NCBI GenBank assembly: GCA_964458125.1
Contig: CAYWHE010000187.1
Location: 1 to 8,319 of the forward strand
DNA length: 8,319 nucleotides
Source: CAYWHE01 sp964458125
GTDB lineage: Bacteria > Bacteroidota > Bacteroidia > AKYH767-A > OLB10
Direction: 5' to 3'
In this document: piece after piece, positions 1 through 7,700 of the stretch
Layout of the letters: each line of letters starts with the position of its first letter
Numbering within the stretch: position 1 is the stretch's first letter
Notes under the pieces: model-generated
The model's database searches: none
Told to the model about the DNA's origin: nothing
Seen by the model: the letters and a program-made list of their open reading frames with translations, nothing else
Made by a program: the position numbers and the translations under genes

Positions 1-85
1 TTAGGGTTTTATTCCCCGCCGCTTGCGGCGAACAAATAAAAATTTCCATGTTGATACCTCGCAGCTTGCTGCGAGGAGTTTCATT
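1..85. repeat. Dispersed hairpin repeat, copy 1 (direct repeat of 2706-2790)
   Basis: This 85-bp unit matches 2706-2790 with only two substitutions and no gaps, in the same orientation. It holds two perfect hairpins that share the core GCTTGC: CGCCGC/GCGGCG (17-30) and CCTCGCAGC/GCTGCGAGG (57-76), each closed by a TT loop. The unit begins at the window edge, so it may extend further left. Intergenic location, small size and paired palindromes resemble REP/RAYT-type (IS200-related) or MITE-like non-autonomous repeats. That assignment is inference, since no transposase gene is present in the window. Confidence 0.8.
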
Positions 86-170
86 CTCCCGGGGTGAAGT
101 CCCCGCACCCCGCAGCGAATTAAAAAGAGGACCGCGATACCACGTTGCTTGCAGAGGGGAAATTCACTGA
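86..170. repeat. Degenerate hairpin repeat units adjoining copy 1
   Basis: The segment continues the palindromic character of the preceding repeat. CGGGG (90-94) pairs with CCCCG (101-105) across a 6-base loop. A second GATACC...GCTTGC unit at 136-167 aligns with the GATACC...TTCATT unit at 53-85, but its stem (140-148 with 151-159) carries two mismatches and a G-T pair. It looks like an older, decayed member of the same repeat family. The 171-280 stretch after it is AT-rich and I see no gene or clear structure in it. Confidence 0.5.
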
Positions 171-280
171 ATTTTGTGTGTAGTTTTAACTTTTGGCGGT
201 AATCTCAAACATTTCATTTTAAATTTCAAACTGAATTGTTAAAGCGTTCATATCCAGCTAGTAAACTCTTGCATTAAACC

Positions 281-310
281 TTTCAGATATCCGGCTGTTT
301 AGTATATTTG
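281..310 (+). promoter_or_regulatory. Bacteroidota-type promoter for the desaturase gene
   Basis: TATATTTG at 303-310 is an exact match to the Bacteroidota -7 consensus TAnnTTTG. Eighteen bases upstream, TTTC at 281-284 is one base off the -33 element TTTG. Transcription would start near 316-318, leaving a leader of about a dozen bases before the ATG at 330. No Shine-Dalgarno sequence is present, only an A-rich stretch (CGAAAAAGC), as is usual in this phylum. Confidence 0.6.
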
Positions 311-329
311 TAGCCATTAACGAAAAAGC

Positions 330-1439
330 ATGTCAGTAAAAATTAAATTTAAAAACAGGGACCAGAAGGAATTTTTTCCAACCCTGCAGCAGCGCGTAAA
401 CGAGTATTTTGAATCCAGGAAACTCAGGAAAAGCGGGAATTGGCAGATGAAGGCCAAGTTGATTTTTTTTCTTGGCGGTTTTATATCCCTTTATATATTG
501 ATCATACTGGACCTGTTTAATCCCTGGATATTATTGGGATTATCCCTGCTGCTCGGGTTTTTTACGGCATTCGTAGGTTTTAATATTTCACACGATGCCG
601 TACATGGAGCCTTGTCATCAAAAACCTGGCTCAACCGTGTTTTTTCGTATACCTTTAACCTGGCCGGCACCAATGAATATATGTGGAACATCATGCATAA
701 TGTGGTTCACCATACCTATACGAATATTCCCGGACATGATGATGACCTGGAGCCGGTATCACTGATCCGTTTATCAACTGAAAAGAAATTAAAAAGGGTG
801 CATCGCTACCAGCACTGGTATGCCTTCTTCTTCTACACCCTGACAACCTTATCCTGGGTGTTTAAGAAAGATTTCGACACTTTTTTTCGCAGGCAAATCG
901 GGAATTACGAAAATAAAAAGCATCCGGCACGCGAATACTTCATTCTGTTTTTCTCCAAGGCATTATACCTGTTTATTTTCCTTGCCCTGCCCATTATGCT
1001 GCTGAGCGTTCCGTGGTGGCAGGTGGTATTGGGCTTTATTGTGCTTCACCTGGTGGAAGGCATTACGCTGGCCGTGGTGTTTCAGCTTGCCCACGTGGTG
1101 GAAGGCACCGAATTTCCTGAGCCGCTTGATGATGGCAGTATGCAGAATGCCTGGGCCATTCATCAGGTGAAAACAACCTCTAACTTCGCGCGAAAGAGTT
1201 TCCTGGCCAACTGGTTTTTTGGTGGATTGAATTTCCAGATTGAACACCACCTGTTCCCGCAAATCTGCCATGTGCATTATCGCAGGCTTTCCGTCATTGT
1301 CAAGCAGACTGCAGAAGAATTCAACATCACCTACCTGGAACATAAAACGATGTGGGACGCTTTGCGTAGTCATACACGTATGCTGCGCAGGCTTGGACGG
1401 GAGGAGACCCTGTCCAGTTCACCGGCCCGGTTCAGCTGA
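330..1439 (+). CDS. Membrane fatty acid desaturase (acyl-CoA / front-end type)
   Basis: This 369-residue integral membrane di-iron desaturase would insert a double bond into an acyl chain using O2 and an external electron donor. The three histidine boxes are complete: HDAVH at 88-92, HNVVHH at 123-128 and QIEHH at 303-307. The glutamine in place of the first histidine of box three is typical of front-end (delta-5/delta-6, linoleoyl-CoA-like) desaturases. Hydrophobic segments lie at about 43-62, 65-86, 205-228 and 231-255, with the boxes on the cytoplasmic side as expected for the family. There is no fused cytochrome b5 domain, so a separate ferredoxin or cytochrome must supply electrons. The N-terminus (basic, KIKFKN then an FFPTLQQRVNEYF helix) resembles full-length Bacteroidota homologues, and the ATG lies just downstream of a good promoter, supporting the start. 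Regiospecificity cannot be read from sequence. The start is AUG and the stop TGA. Confidence 0.93.
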   Translation: MSVKIKFKNRDQKEFFPTLQQRVNEYFESRKLRKSGNWQMKAKLIFFLGGFISLYILIILDLFNPWILLGLSLLLGFFTAFVGFNISHDAVHGALSSKTWLNRVFSYTFNLAGTNEYMWNIMHNVVHHTYTNIPGHDDDLEPVSLIRLSTEKKLKRVHRYQHWYAFFFYTLTTLSWVFKKDFDTFFRRQIGNYENKKHPAREYFILFFSKALYLFIFLALPIMLLSVPWWQVVLGFIVLHLVEGITLAVVFQLAHVVEGTEFPEPLDDGSMQNAWAIHQVKTTSNFARKSFLANWFFGGLNFQIEHHLFPQICHVHYRRLSVIVKQTAEEFNITYLEHKTMWDALRSHTRMLRRLGREETLSSSPARFS

Positions 1440-1452
1440 CAGCTTCCCCGGG
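1426..1452 (+). terminator. Stem-loop over the desaturase stop codon
   Basis: CCCGG (1426-1430) pairs with CCGGG (1448-1452), and inside it AGCT (1434-1437) pairs with AGCT (1441-1444), placing the TGA stop at the apical loop. No T-run follows (ATAAACGAATT comes next), so this is a weak candidate for a terminator or 3'-end stabilising structure. Readthrough into the next gene is possible. Confidence 0.25.
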
Positions 1453-1473
1453 ATAAACGAATTAAACATGGAG

Positions 1474-1495
1474 CATTCGCACGTTGCAACGAATG
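1474..1495. other. Small palindrome between desaturase and secreted protein
   Basis: CATTCG (1474-1479) is the inverted repeat of CGAATG (1490-1495), and the centre holds a perfect 10-base palindrome CGTTGCAACG (1482-1491). It lies about 115 bp before the next start codon and could be an operator or a transcript hairpin. No function can be assigned, and no TAnnTTTG match was found in this gap. Confidence 0.25.
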
Positions 1496-1609
1496 AATGT
1501 TATCCAAACCAAGTAAAAAATCATCTTTCGCCGGATGCTGACAGGAGCAATATCAGCCCCATTTTCCGGCCTGACTGAAAAGCAAATATTCAACCCAAGA
1601 AGACTATTG

Positions 1610-2047
1610 ATGAAAAAAACCGTTTTAATCCTGCTCGTCAGCTTCCTTCCCTTCCATTCCATCCAGGCCCAGGCCCCTACTACGCTTGAAGAGTATACAT
1701 TTGTGATTGTTGGTTATAAGCTCCAGTTAAATATGAAACTGGAAATGAAAAAGGGATATAGCCTGAAGGATTTGGACTCCTACGTGGAAGAGGACCGCAA
1801 GGTTGAATTCAAAGCCCTGACACGGGATGGTGAAAAGGCCCCCTGTGCCATCATGATGATATATTTGCTGCCCCACGGTGCGGCTCCTCAGTATTACTGC
1901 ATTCCTTCCGGCAATGCTCCGGCGGACCTCTGGGACAAATATTACACCAGCATAAAAACAGGCAGTGACAACCCCGAACAGCGGTTTCGGTTTTTCAGTC
2001 TGGCCATCGCCAAACTGATGATGAAAATGAACGGAGACGGCAAATAA
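1610..2047 (+). CDS. Small secreted protein of unknown function
   Basis: I do not recognise this 145-residue protein. The ATG at 1610 is preferred over an upstream in-frame ATG at 1535 because it begins a clean signal peptide: MKK, a hydrophobic core (VLILLVSFLPF) and a likely signal peptidase I site after SIQA (residues 17-20). The mature part is about 125 residues, rich in Lys/Met, with two cysteines (79 and 97) that could form a disulfide and a charged C-terminal helix ending KLMMKMNGDGK. No lipobox, sorting domain or catalytic motif is visible, so it is probably periplasmic. It lies 170 bp after the desaturase on the same strand with no clear promoter of its own, so co-transcription is possible. 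A weak CAGGA/TCCTG hairpin (2056-2071) follows the stop. It converges with the thioredoxin-like gene. Confidence 0.75.
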   Translation: MKKTVLILLVSFLPFHSIQAQAPTTLEEYTFVIVGYKLQLNMKLEMKKGYSLKDLDSYVEEDRKVEFKALTRDGEKAPCAIMMIYLLPHGAAPQYYCIPSGNAPADLWDKYYTSIKTGSDNPEQRFRFFSLAIAKLMMKMNGDGK

Positions 2048-2139
2048 TTCACCGTCAGGAGAAAAATCCTGTGGTTGGCAGATGGAACAAATTATTTTCA
2101 ATAGCCCTTTTTACCGGCTCTGCTTTCCGAACTGGGTGT

Positions 2140-2577
2140 TTAATTTTCCGGTTTCACAACCGATTTAACCAGGTGCATCAGGTCCTCTGGGGGGTGATAA
2201 CCTTCTGAAGACAGCAGGGGATTTTCATTTTTATCAATAAGGTATATAGCCGGAAACCCGGTTGCGCCAAATTTTTGCACAAGCCTCTTTCCATCCCCGC
2301 TTTCACCATCCAGTTCCATACAAATAAAGGCATCATTAAAATAGGCCCCTACTTTTTTATCGGCATACGTGGTCTGCCTCATCTTTTTACACCACCCGCA
2401 CCAGCTGGTGGAAATGTCCAGGAAGATAAGTTTATGCTCCCTGCCGGCCTTTTCCCTCGCCTCTTGCCAGGTACCCGGGTAAAAAATCAGGCCCCCTGTT
2501 GACTCCTGTTGAGTTGCAAATGAGCTTAGCAAAAGAATTGGGATAAACACCTTTAACAGGCTATTCATTAATTTCAT
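2140..2577 (-). CDS. Exported thioredoxin-fold protein (WCGWC active site)
   Basis: This 145-residue protein is a thiol-disulfide oxidoreductase of the thioredoxin-like superfamily, near the Thioredoxin_7 group. The active site is W59-C60-G61-W62-C63 followed by KKM, and the cis-proline is P109 in TGFPAIYLID. The beta strand HKLIFLDIS before the CxxC and the helix after it fit the fold. The N-terminus has a hydrophobic segment (about 5-20, LLKVFIPILLLSSFA) that reads as a signal peptide with a possible cleavage after SFA, placing the enzyme in the periplasm; no lipobox cysteine is present. Starts at codon 1 or codon 4 (both ATG) are both plausible. It has no DsbD or TlpA extension, so its electron partner is unknown. 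A minus-strand TAAATTTT (2609-2616) is one base off the -7 consensus, but no -33 partner was found. Confidence 0.88.
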   Translation of the reverse strand: MKLMNSLLKVFIPILLLSSFATQQESTGGLIFYPGTWQEAREKAGREHKLIFLDISTSWCGWCKKMRQTTYADKKVGAYFNDAFICMELDGESGDGKRLVQKFGATGFPAIYLIDKNENPLLSSEGYHPPEDLMHLVKSVVKPEN

Positions 2578-2630
2578 GGCAAGGATCGCTGGAATATGCG
2601 TATGGGTAAAAATTTAATCAATGAGACTAT

Positions 2631-2705
2631 CGTTTCAGAAGCTCCAAAGGAGCGAACTGAAGCGATTTAGTCGAATTGATCCCGATGGCTTTGTCCTTCG
2701 GGATC
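2631..2705. repeat. Hairpin-rich segment preceding repeat copy 2
   Basis: Two hairpins sit side by side. The first spans 2631-2664: CGTTTCAG pairs with CTGAAGCG (one G-T pair), then after a small internal loop GCTCC (2641-2645) pairs with GGAGC (2649-2653) around AAA. The second pairs GATCCCGA (2678-2685) with TCGGGATC (2698-2705) across 12 bases and runs directly into the 85-bp repeat. Together with that repeat they form a string of four palindromes, consistent with a small non-autonomous mobile element. Any short ORF crossing this segment is not a believable gene. Confidence 0.55.
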
Positions 2706-2790
2706 TTAGGGTTTTATTCCCCGCCGCTTGCGGCGAACAAATAAAATTTTCCATGTTGATACCTCGCAGCTTGCTGCGAGGAGGTTCATT
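2706..2790. repeat. Dispersed hairpin repeat, copy 2 (direct repeat of 1-85)
   Basis: This copy is identical to 1-85 except at two positions, one in the A/T run between the hairpins and one just after the second hairpin. Both hairpins are perfectly conserved (2722-2735 and 2762-2781). The match stops at TTCATT (2790), beyond which the two loci diverge, which marks a real right-hand boundary. It lies between the divergently transcribed thioredoxin-like gene and the substrate-binding protein gene. Confidence 0.8.
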
Positions 2791-3064
2791 TGACTTCATT
2801 CATGCAAACAAATGACAGCCGGAATTGAAATCGATGAATGATCGTTTTACGGCAGCTTGTAAACTGTTCATTTTTATCGCAGAAATATTTCGCAGAAATG
2901 AATAACCGGTCAACCATAACTCCAAATTTGCAATTCAATGGAATTCCCGATGTGAAATTTTTCCGGACGGCAGTTCATGGGTTGCATCGGTCAGATTCGG
3001 TCAGGTAAATATAGGCAAATTTCAGATTCTAAATGCTCTCAAAAAAAACTATCTTGGCAGCTTC
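2791..3064. other. Non-coding region upstream of the substrate-binding protein gene
   Basis: This 274-bp AT-rich gap holds no believable gene. It contains two 10-bp direct repeats TCGCAGAAAT (2877-2886 and 2890-2899) around the palindrome GAAATATTTC (2882-2891), flanked by TTCATTT (2868-2874) and AAATGAA (2896-2902). It also has two copies of TCGGTCAG (2987-2994 and 2997-3004) exactly 10 bp apart. CAAATTTG (2923-2930) is one base off the Bacteroidota -7 box but lacks a -33 element at the right distance. The promoter for the downstream gene probably lies here, but I cannot place it with confidence. Confidence 0.4.
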
Positions 3065-4726
3065 ATGTCCATGTATTCAATGGTTATAAATATTGGCCGG
3101 CTGATCCTGTCTGCTGTAATGATGATGTCTGCTGCAGGATGTTCCAACCCTTCATCCAGGAATCCCGGAAAGACCGTTTTTCGTTATAATGAAAATGTCG
3201 GCATCACCTCCCTTGACCCTGCATTTTCAAGAAGCCAGGCCAATATCTGGGCCTGTATGCAGTTATTTAACGGATTGGTGCAACTGGATGACAACCTGCA
3301 GGTACAACCGTGTATTGCCACATACTGGGAGGTGCTGGATAGCGGTAAAACATACCGCTTTCATTTGCGGCAGGATGTCATGTTTCATGATGACCCGGTC
3401 TTTCCTGAAGGGAAGGGCCGGCCGGTGAAAGCATCCGATTTTGTCTACAGCCTCCGGCGTCTCGGTGATGAAATGTTGGCTTCACCCGGATTATGGGTGA
3501 TGAACATGGTGGAGAGAAATGCTTCAGGTAAAATTAATGCCACTGCTCCCGATGATTCAACCCTTCTGATTAAACTTCAAAAGTCGTTTCCGCCTTTTTT
3601 GGGACTGCTGTGTACACCCTACTGCTCGGTTGTTCCCCGGGAAGCCATTGAAAAGTACGGGCAGGATTTCAGAACCCATCCCGTTGGTACGGGTCCTTTT
3701 ATTTTTAGAATGTGGGAGGAACGCACCCGGCTCATCTTGTGGAAGAACACCCGGTATTTTGAAAAGGATTCAGGCAGGAGCCTGCCTTTCCTGGATGCAG
3801 TGTCGGTTTCGTTTATCCCCGATAAACAGGCAGCATTTCTTGAATTTGTAAAGGGTAACCTGGATTTTGTTTCCGGAATTGACGCCAGTTATAAAGATGA
3901 TTTGCTGACCCGGGAGGGTAGGCTAAAAAACAAATACCATAACCGCTTTCGAATGGAAATCAGTCCATACCTGAATACTGAATACCTGGGGATACTGGTG
4001 GATTCAAATTCAGCAGGACATCAAAATCCCCTGCTCAATAAAAAAATAAGACAAGCCATCAACCTCGGATTCAACCGAAGGAAAATGGTGAAATACTTAC
4101 GCAATAATATCGGCACACCTGGAACTGCAGGTATCATCCCGGCAGGTATGCCGGGGTTTGATTCCAGCCGTGTCCGGGGTTTTGAGTATGATCCCGGGCG
4201 ATGCCGGAGCCTGCTTGCTGAAGCAGGATTTCCGGGAGGAAAAGGTCTTCCTGAAATGGTACTGCATACCACGCCGGAATATCAGGACCTATGCGAATAT
4301 ATACAGGGACAGCTTCGTGAATCCGGTATTCCCGTGCGGACCGAGGTGAACCAGGGTGCACAGCACCGGGAAATGGTAGCCCGGCAGAAGCTGAATTTTT
4401 TTCGCGCTTCCTGGATCGCTGATTACCCGGATGCCGAAAATTATCTTTCCCTTTTTTATTCGCCCAACTTCGCCCCTCAGGGTCCCAATACCACACATTT
4501 TAAAAATGCACCTTTCGACAGCCTTTACGAGAGGTCACAGGAAACCTGGAATGATTCCTTGCGGTATGTCCTTTACCAGCAAATGGATCAGCTATTAATG
4601 GAAGAAGCGCCCGTTGTCGTGTTGTATTATGACCGTGTGCTTCGCTTGTCCGGAAATCACGTAACCGGTTTGGGCAAAAACGCCCTAAACCTGCTCTCAC
4701 TGAAAAAAGTAAGGATTTCCCGGTGA
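3065..4726 (+). CDS. ABC transporter substrate-binding lipoprotein, peptide/nickel family (SBP family 5)
   Basis: This 553-residue protein matches the OppA/DppA-type family (SBP_bac_5), which binds oligopeptides or related solutes and hands them to an ABC permease. The N-terminus is a lipoprotein signal peptide with Cys26 in SAAGC as the likely lipidation site, so it would be membrane-anchored. Family features follow in order: LDPAFSRSQANIW (50-62), a YRFHLRQDVMFHDD segment (97-110) with KASDFVYSLRR (122-132), HPVGTGPF (205-212), RQAINLGFNRRKMV (329-342), WIADYPDAENYL (450-461) and APVVVLYYDR near the C-terminus. Length is normal for the family. Alternative in-frame ATGs at 3071 and 3080 would still keep the signal peptide, so the start is uncertain by up to five codons. 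No permease or ATPase gene is adjacent, so it is an orphan here. Ligand cannot be predicted. Its TGA stop is one base from the stop of the opposing surface-protein gene. Confidence 0.9.
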   Translation: MSMYSMVINIGRLILSAVMMMSAAGCSNPSSRNPGKTVFRYNENVGITSLDPAFSRSQANIWACMQLFNGLVQLDDNLQVQPCIATYWEVLDSGKTYRFHLRQDVMFHDDPVFPEGKGRPVKASDFVYSLRRLGDEMLASPGLWVMNMVERNASGKINATAPDDSTLLIKLQKSFPPFLGLLCTPYCSVVPREAIEKYGQDFRTHPVGTGPFIFRMWEERTRLILWKNTRYFEKDSGRSLPFLDAVSVSFIPDKQAAFLEFVKGNLDFVSGIDASYKDDLLTREGRLKNKYHNRFRMEISPYLNTEYLGILVDSNSAGHQNPLLNKKIRQAINLGFNRRKMVKYLRNNIGTPGTAGIIPAGMPGFDSSRVRGFEYDPGRCRSLLAEAGFPGGKGLPEMVLHTTPEYQDLCEYIQGQLRESGIPVRTEVNQGAQHREMVARQKLNFFRASWIADYPDAENYLSLFYSPNFAPQGPNTTHFKNAPFDSLYERSQETWNDSLRYVLYQQMDQLLMEEAPVVVLYYDRVLRLSGNHVTGLGKNALNLLSLKKVRISR

Positions 4727-4746
4727 CCTACCGGATGATGGTCACC
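4720..4746. terminator. Possible bidirectional stem-loop at the convergent gene ends
   Basis: GGTGACC (4722-4728) and GGTCACC (4740-4746) form a perfect 7-bp stem with an 11-base loop. An alternative 5-bp hairpin, CCGGT (4720-4724) with ACCGG (4730-4734), covers both stop codons. Downstream on the plus strand comes a modest T-rich stretch (TTATTTCTTTG). On the minus strand a TTTTTT run occurs about 15 bases after the stem. A shared weak terminator is plausible but the T-runs are not ideally placed. Confidence 0.35.
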
Positions 4747-7700
4747 CTTCCGGTTATTTCTTTGTGTTCACCATGGAAGGTAACGACTTTGACCAGGTAT
4801 ACATATGTATCCTGCTGGCACACGGCTCCTGAATTGTTGACCCGTCCATTCCACCCGTCTTCCATGTTTTCCGAAGAAAACACACGGTTGCCCCAGCGGT
4901 CAAAAATAATCAGCTGCATGCTGGTAATGCCAATCCCGCTTACCCGGAAGAATTCATTTCTGCCATCATCGTTTGGTGTAAAGGCATTGGGTATGTATAG
5001 CGTGAAATCAGGCTCAATGATCACCTGTTCGTAGACGGTATCCTGGCAGGCATGATCGTTTTCAACGATGAGGCGAACGATGTAAGTACCCGTATCCTTA
5101 TAATAGTATTTCGGGTTTTGAAGAATCGAAGTGCCGGTGCCGTCACCAAAATCCCAGTCCCAGTTGATACTTCCTGCGCTCTTATCCTCAAATGAAATCA
5201 ACGGATGAAGAATGCTGGCCCTGTTGGGATCAGCGATGAAGGAGGCTTCCGGTATGCCGAAGGTGCTGATGGCATTCCGTTTTATGATGGAAGATACACA
5301 ACCTTCGGATGAAGTGACCTCCAGTGAAACATCATAAACACCGGCAACGGTATAGATATGGACCGGGTTTTGAATGGTATCCGTAAAGCCATCGCCAAAA
5401 TTCCAGAAAACATGGGATTGGAGTGAGGTAATGGTCTGGTTGGTGAATGTTACATTCAGCGGGATGCAGCCTTCTGACGGGTCAATGGCGAAATTAACAA
5501 GCGGCAGGGGATTCACCACTACGATTACAGAATCCAGTGCTACAGGCGTTCCGCAGTTATCCGATACGGTCACCAGGTAAGTGGTGGTAACGGCGGGACT
5601 GACATTTACAACAGCTGAATGTCCGGCCTGGTTGCTCCAGGTATACGTATAGGGTCCACCGTTTCCTCCTCCTCCCTGGGCCGAAAGCGTGGCGGATTCA
5701 CCTGTGCAAAGTGCGGTATCTGCTGAAGTGGTTACCGACAGGGCTGGATAAACCGTAATGGTGACCACCTTTTTTGTAGTCGTACAGTTGTTGGCATCCG
5801 TGACACTGACCGTATAATCCGTGGTAACGGATGGTGCAACCTGCTGGACCTGGTTGGTATTGCCGTTGCTCCAGTAAAAGGAATACCCACCCGTACCTCC
5901 GGTCGCTGTGGCAGTCAGCGTAGCGGTTTGCCCGATGCACAACGTGGTGGCTCCTGTAGCGTTGAGGAGTAACTGCGCAGGTTCGTTGACCTGGATGCCG
6001 GATTGGGAGGTACATCCGTTCTGGTCGGTAACCGTAACCGTATAGAGACCTGGAGTTAGCCCGCTGATTGAAGATACCCCGGCAGCTCCGGTACTCCAGT
6101 TGTAATTGTAAGGAGAAACACCTCCCGTCGGGTTGACTGCTGCCGCACCATCATCAGCTCCTTTACAGGTGATGTGAATGACCGATGGATTGGTTGCGAG
6201 GATGGATGGTGAACTCACCTGCATAACAAGCGAAGTTGAACAGGCATTGGCATCGGTAACAGTAACCGTATAGTTCCCGGCAACAAGGGACTGTGCGGAT
6301 GCACCATTTCCGGAACCCGTGGACCATAGGTAAGTATAGTTGCCCGTACCACCGGTGACCGTAAGCGTTATGGAGCCATTAGTCCCTCCAAAGCAGGATA
6401 CCGGAACCACCACTGGCTGAATGAGAACAGGAGGAGGTTCTGAAACCGTTGCTCCGGCACTTGACGTGCAGCCGTTGGCATCTGTAATGGTTACCGTATG
6501 TGTCCCGGCCTGAAGGCCGGATGCAGATGCCACCGACTGGCCGGATGACCAGGAGTATTGATAAGGCGGGATTCCGCCCGTTACCGAAACCAATGCAGAT
6601 CCGGTTGCGGAACCAAAGCAAAGGGCATCCGTTGCCGTGGTCTGAAGGGTAAGTGCACCTGGTTCGGTGATGGTAACCGAATCCATGGTTGAACATCCGT
6701 GGCTGTCTGTCAGGGTAACAATATAAACAGCTGCCGCCAGGTTTATGGCCACACTGCTGGTGTTGCCATTCGACCAGATGTAATTGTATGGCAAGGTTCC
6801 GCCTGCTCCGGTTACGGTTGCAGTTCCATCGGCAGCGCCATGACAGGTGGCGGCATTGGAAACGATGCTCGTGGAAAGTATGGCCGGCTGAAGGATCTGA
6901 ACAGAAACTGAAGATTGGCATCCGTTGTTATCGGTAACGGTAACCGTATAGGACCCCGCTGACAGTCCGGAATTAACGGAGGTTGTTGTTCCGTTGGACC
7001 AGGAATAACTATAGGGTGGTGAGCCTCCTGTTTGGGTTGTTGTTGCTGCACCATCGGATGCGCCATAACAGGAAGGATTGGTGATATTACTGATGGATAA
7101 CGAAGGCCCGGATAGATCCTGTACCACGACGGACTGGGATGCGCTGCATCCCGACTGATCCGAAACGGTTACGGTGTAGGTAGCAGCAGGAATGCCTGAG
7201 ATTGAATCTGTCGAAAATCCTGTTGACCATAAATAGGTATAACCCGGGCTGCCTCCGTTGGCGGTAACACGGGCTGATCCGTTGGATGCCCCGCAGGTGG
7301 AAGAAACCGTCTGGAAATTCAGGAGTATGGCCGTAGGTTGTGACACAACAGCAGTGGCTGTCTGGCTGCAGCCGTTACCATCCGTAACTGTTACCGTATA
7401 GTTTCCCGCCGGGACAGACAGTGGAGAAGAAAGGGTGGCGCCATTAGACCAGGACCAGGAATAGGGTGCTGTTCCGCCTGCCGCCCATGCCTGAAGGGTG
7501 CCATCTGAGGAGCCAAAACAGAAGGCATTGGTGGCAGATGTATTTACCGAAATAACGGCAGGCTCGGAAACAACAGAAGTGGTGGTTGTACTGCATCCGT
7601 GTGCATCTGTAACTGTAACCGTATATGACCCGGCATAGAGGAAATAAGCTGTATCCATGATTGCGCCATTGGACCACAGGTAGCTGTATGGCAAAGTTCC

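Noticed and set aside
963..1373. 136-codon minus-strand open frame inside the desaturase gene
   Set aside because: It lies wholly opposite a well-supported gene, has no recognisable domain and no promoter; it is a shadow frame.
1535..1609. Upstream ATG extending the small secreted protein by 25 residues
   Set aside because: The extension would bury a textbook signal peptide that begins at the ATG at 1610, and it has no supporting motif.
2621..2815. 64-codon plus-strand open frame
   Set aside because: It runs straight through the hairpin repeats and has no protein features; the DNA palindromes explain the segment better.
6379..6921. 180-codon alternative minus frame within the repeat array
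   Set aside because: It is a frame-shifted reading of the SprB repeats, rich in Arg, His and Cys and without domain features, caused by the repetitive composition of the true gene.
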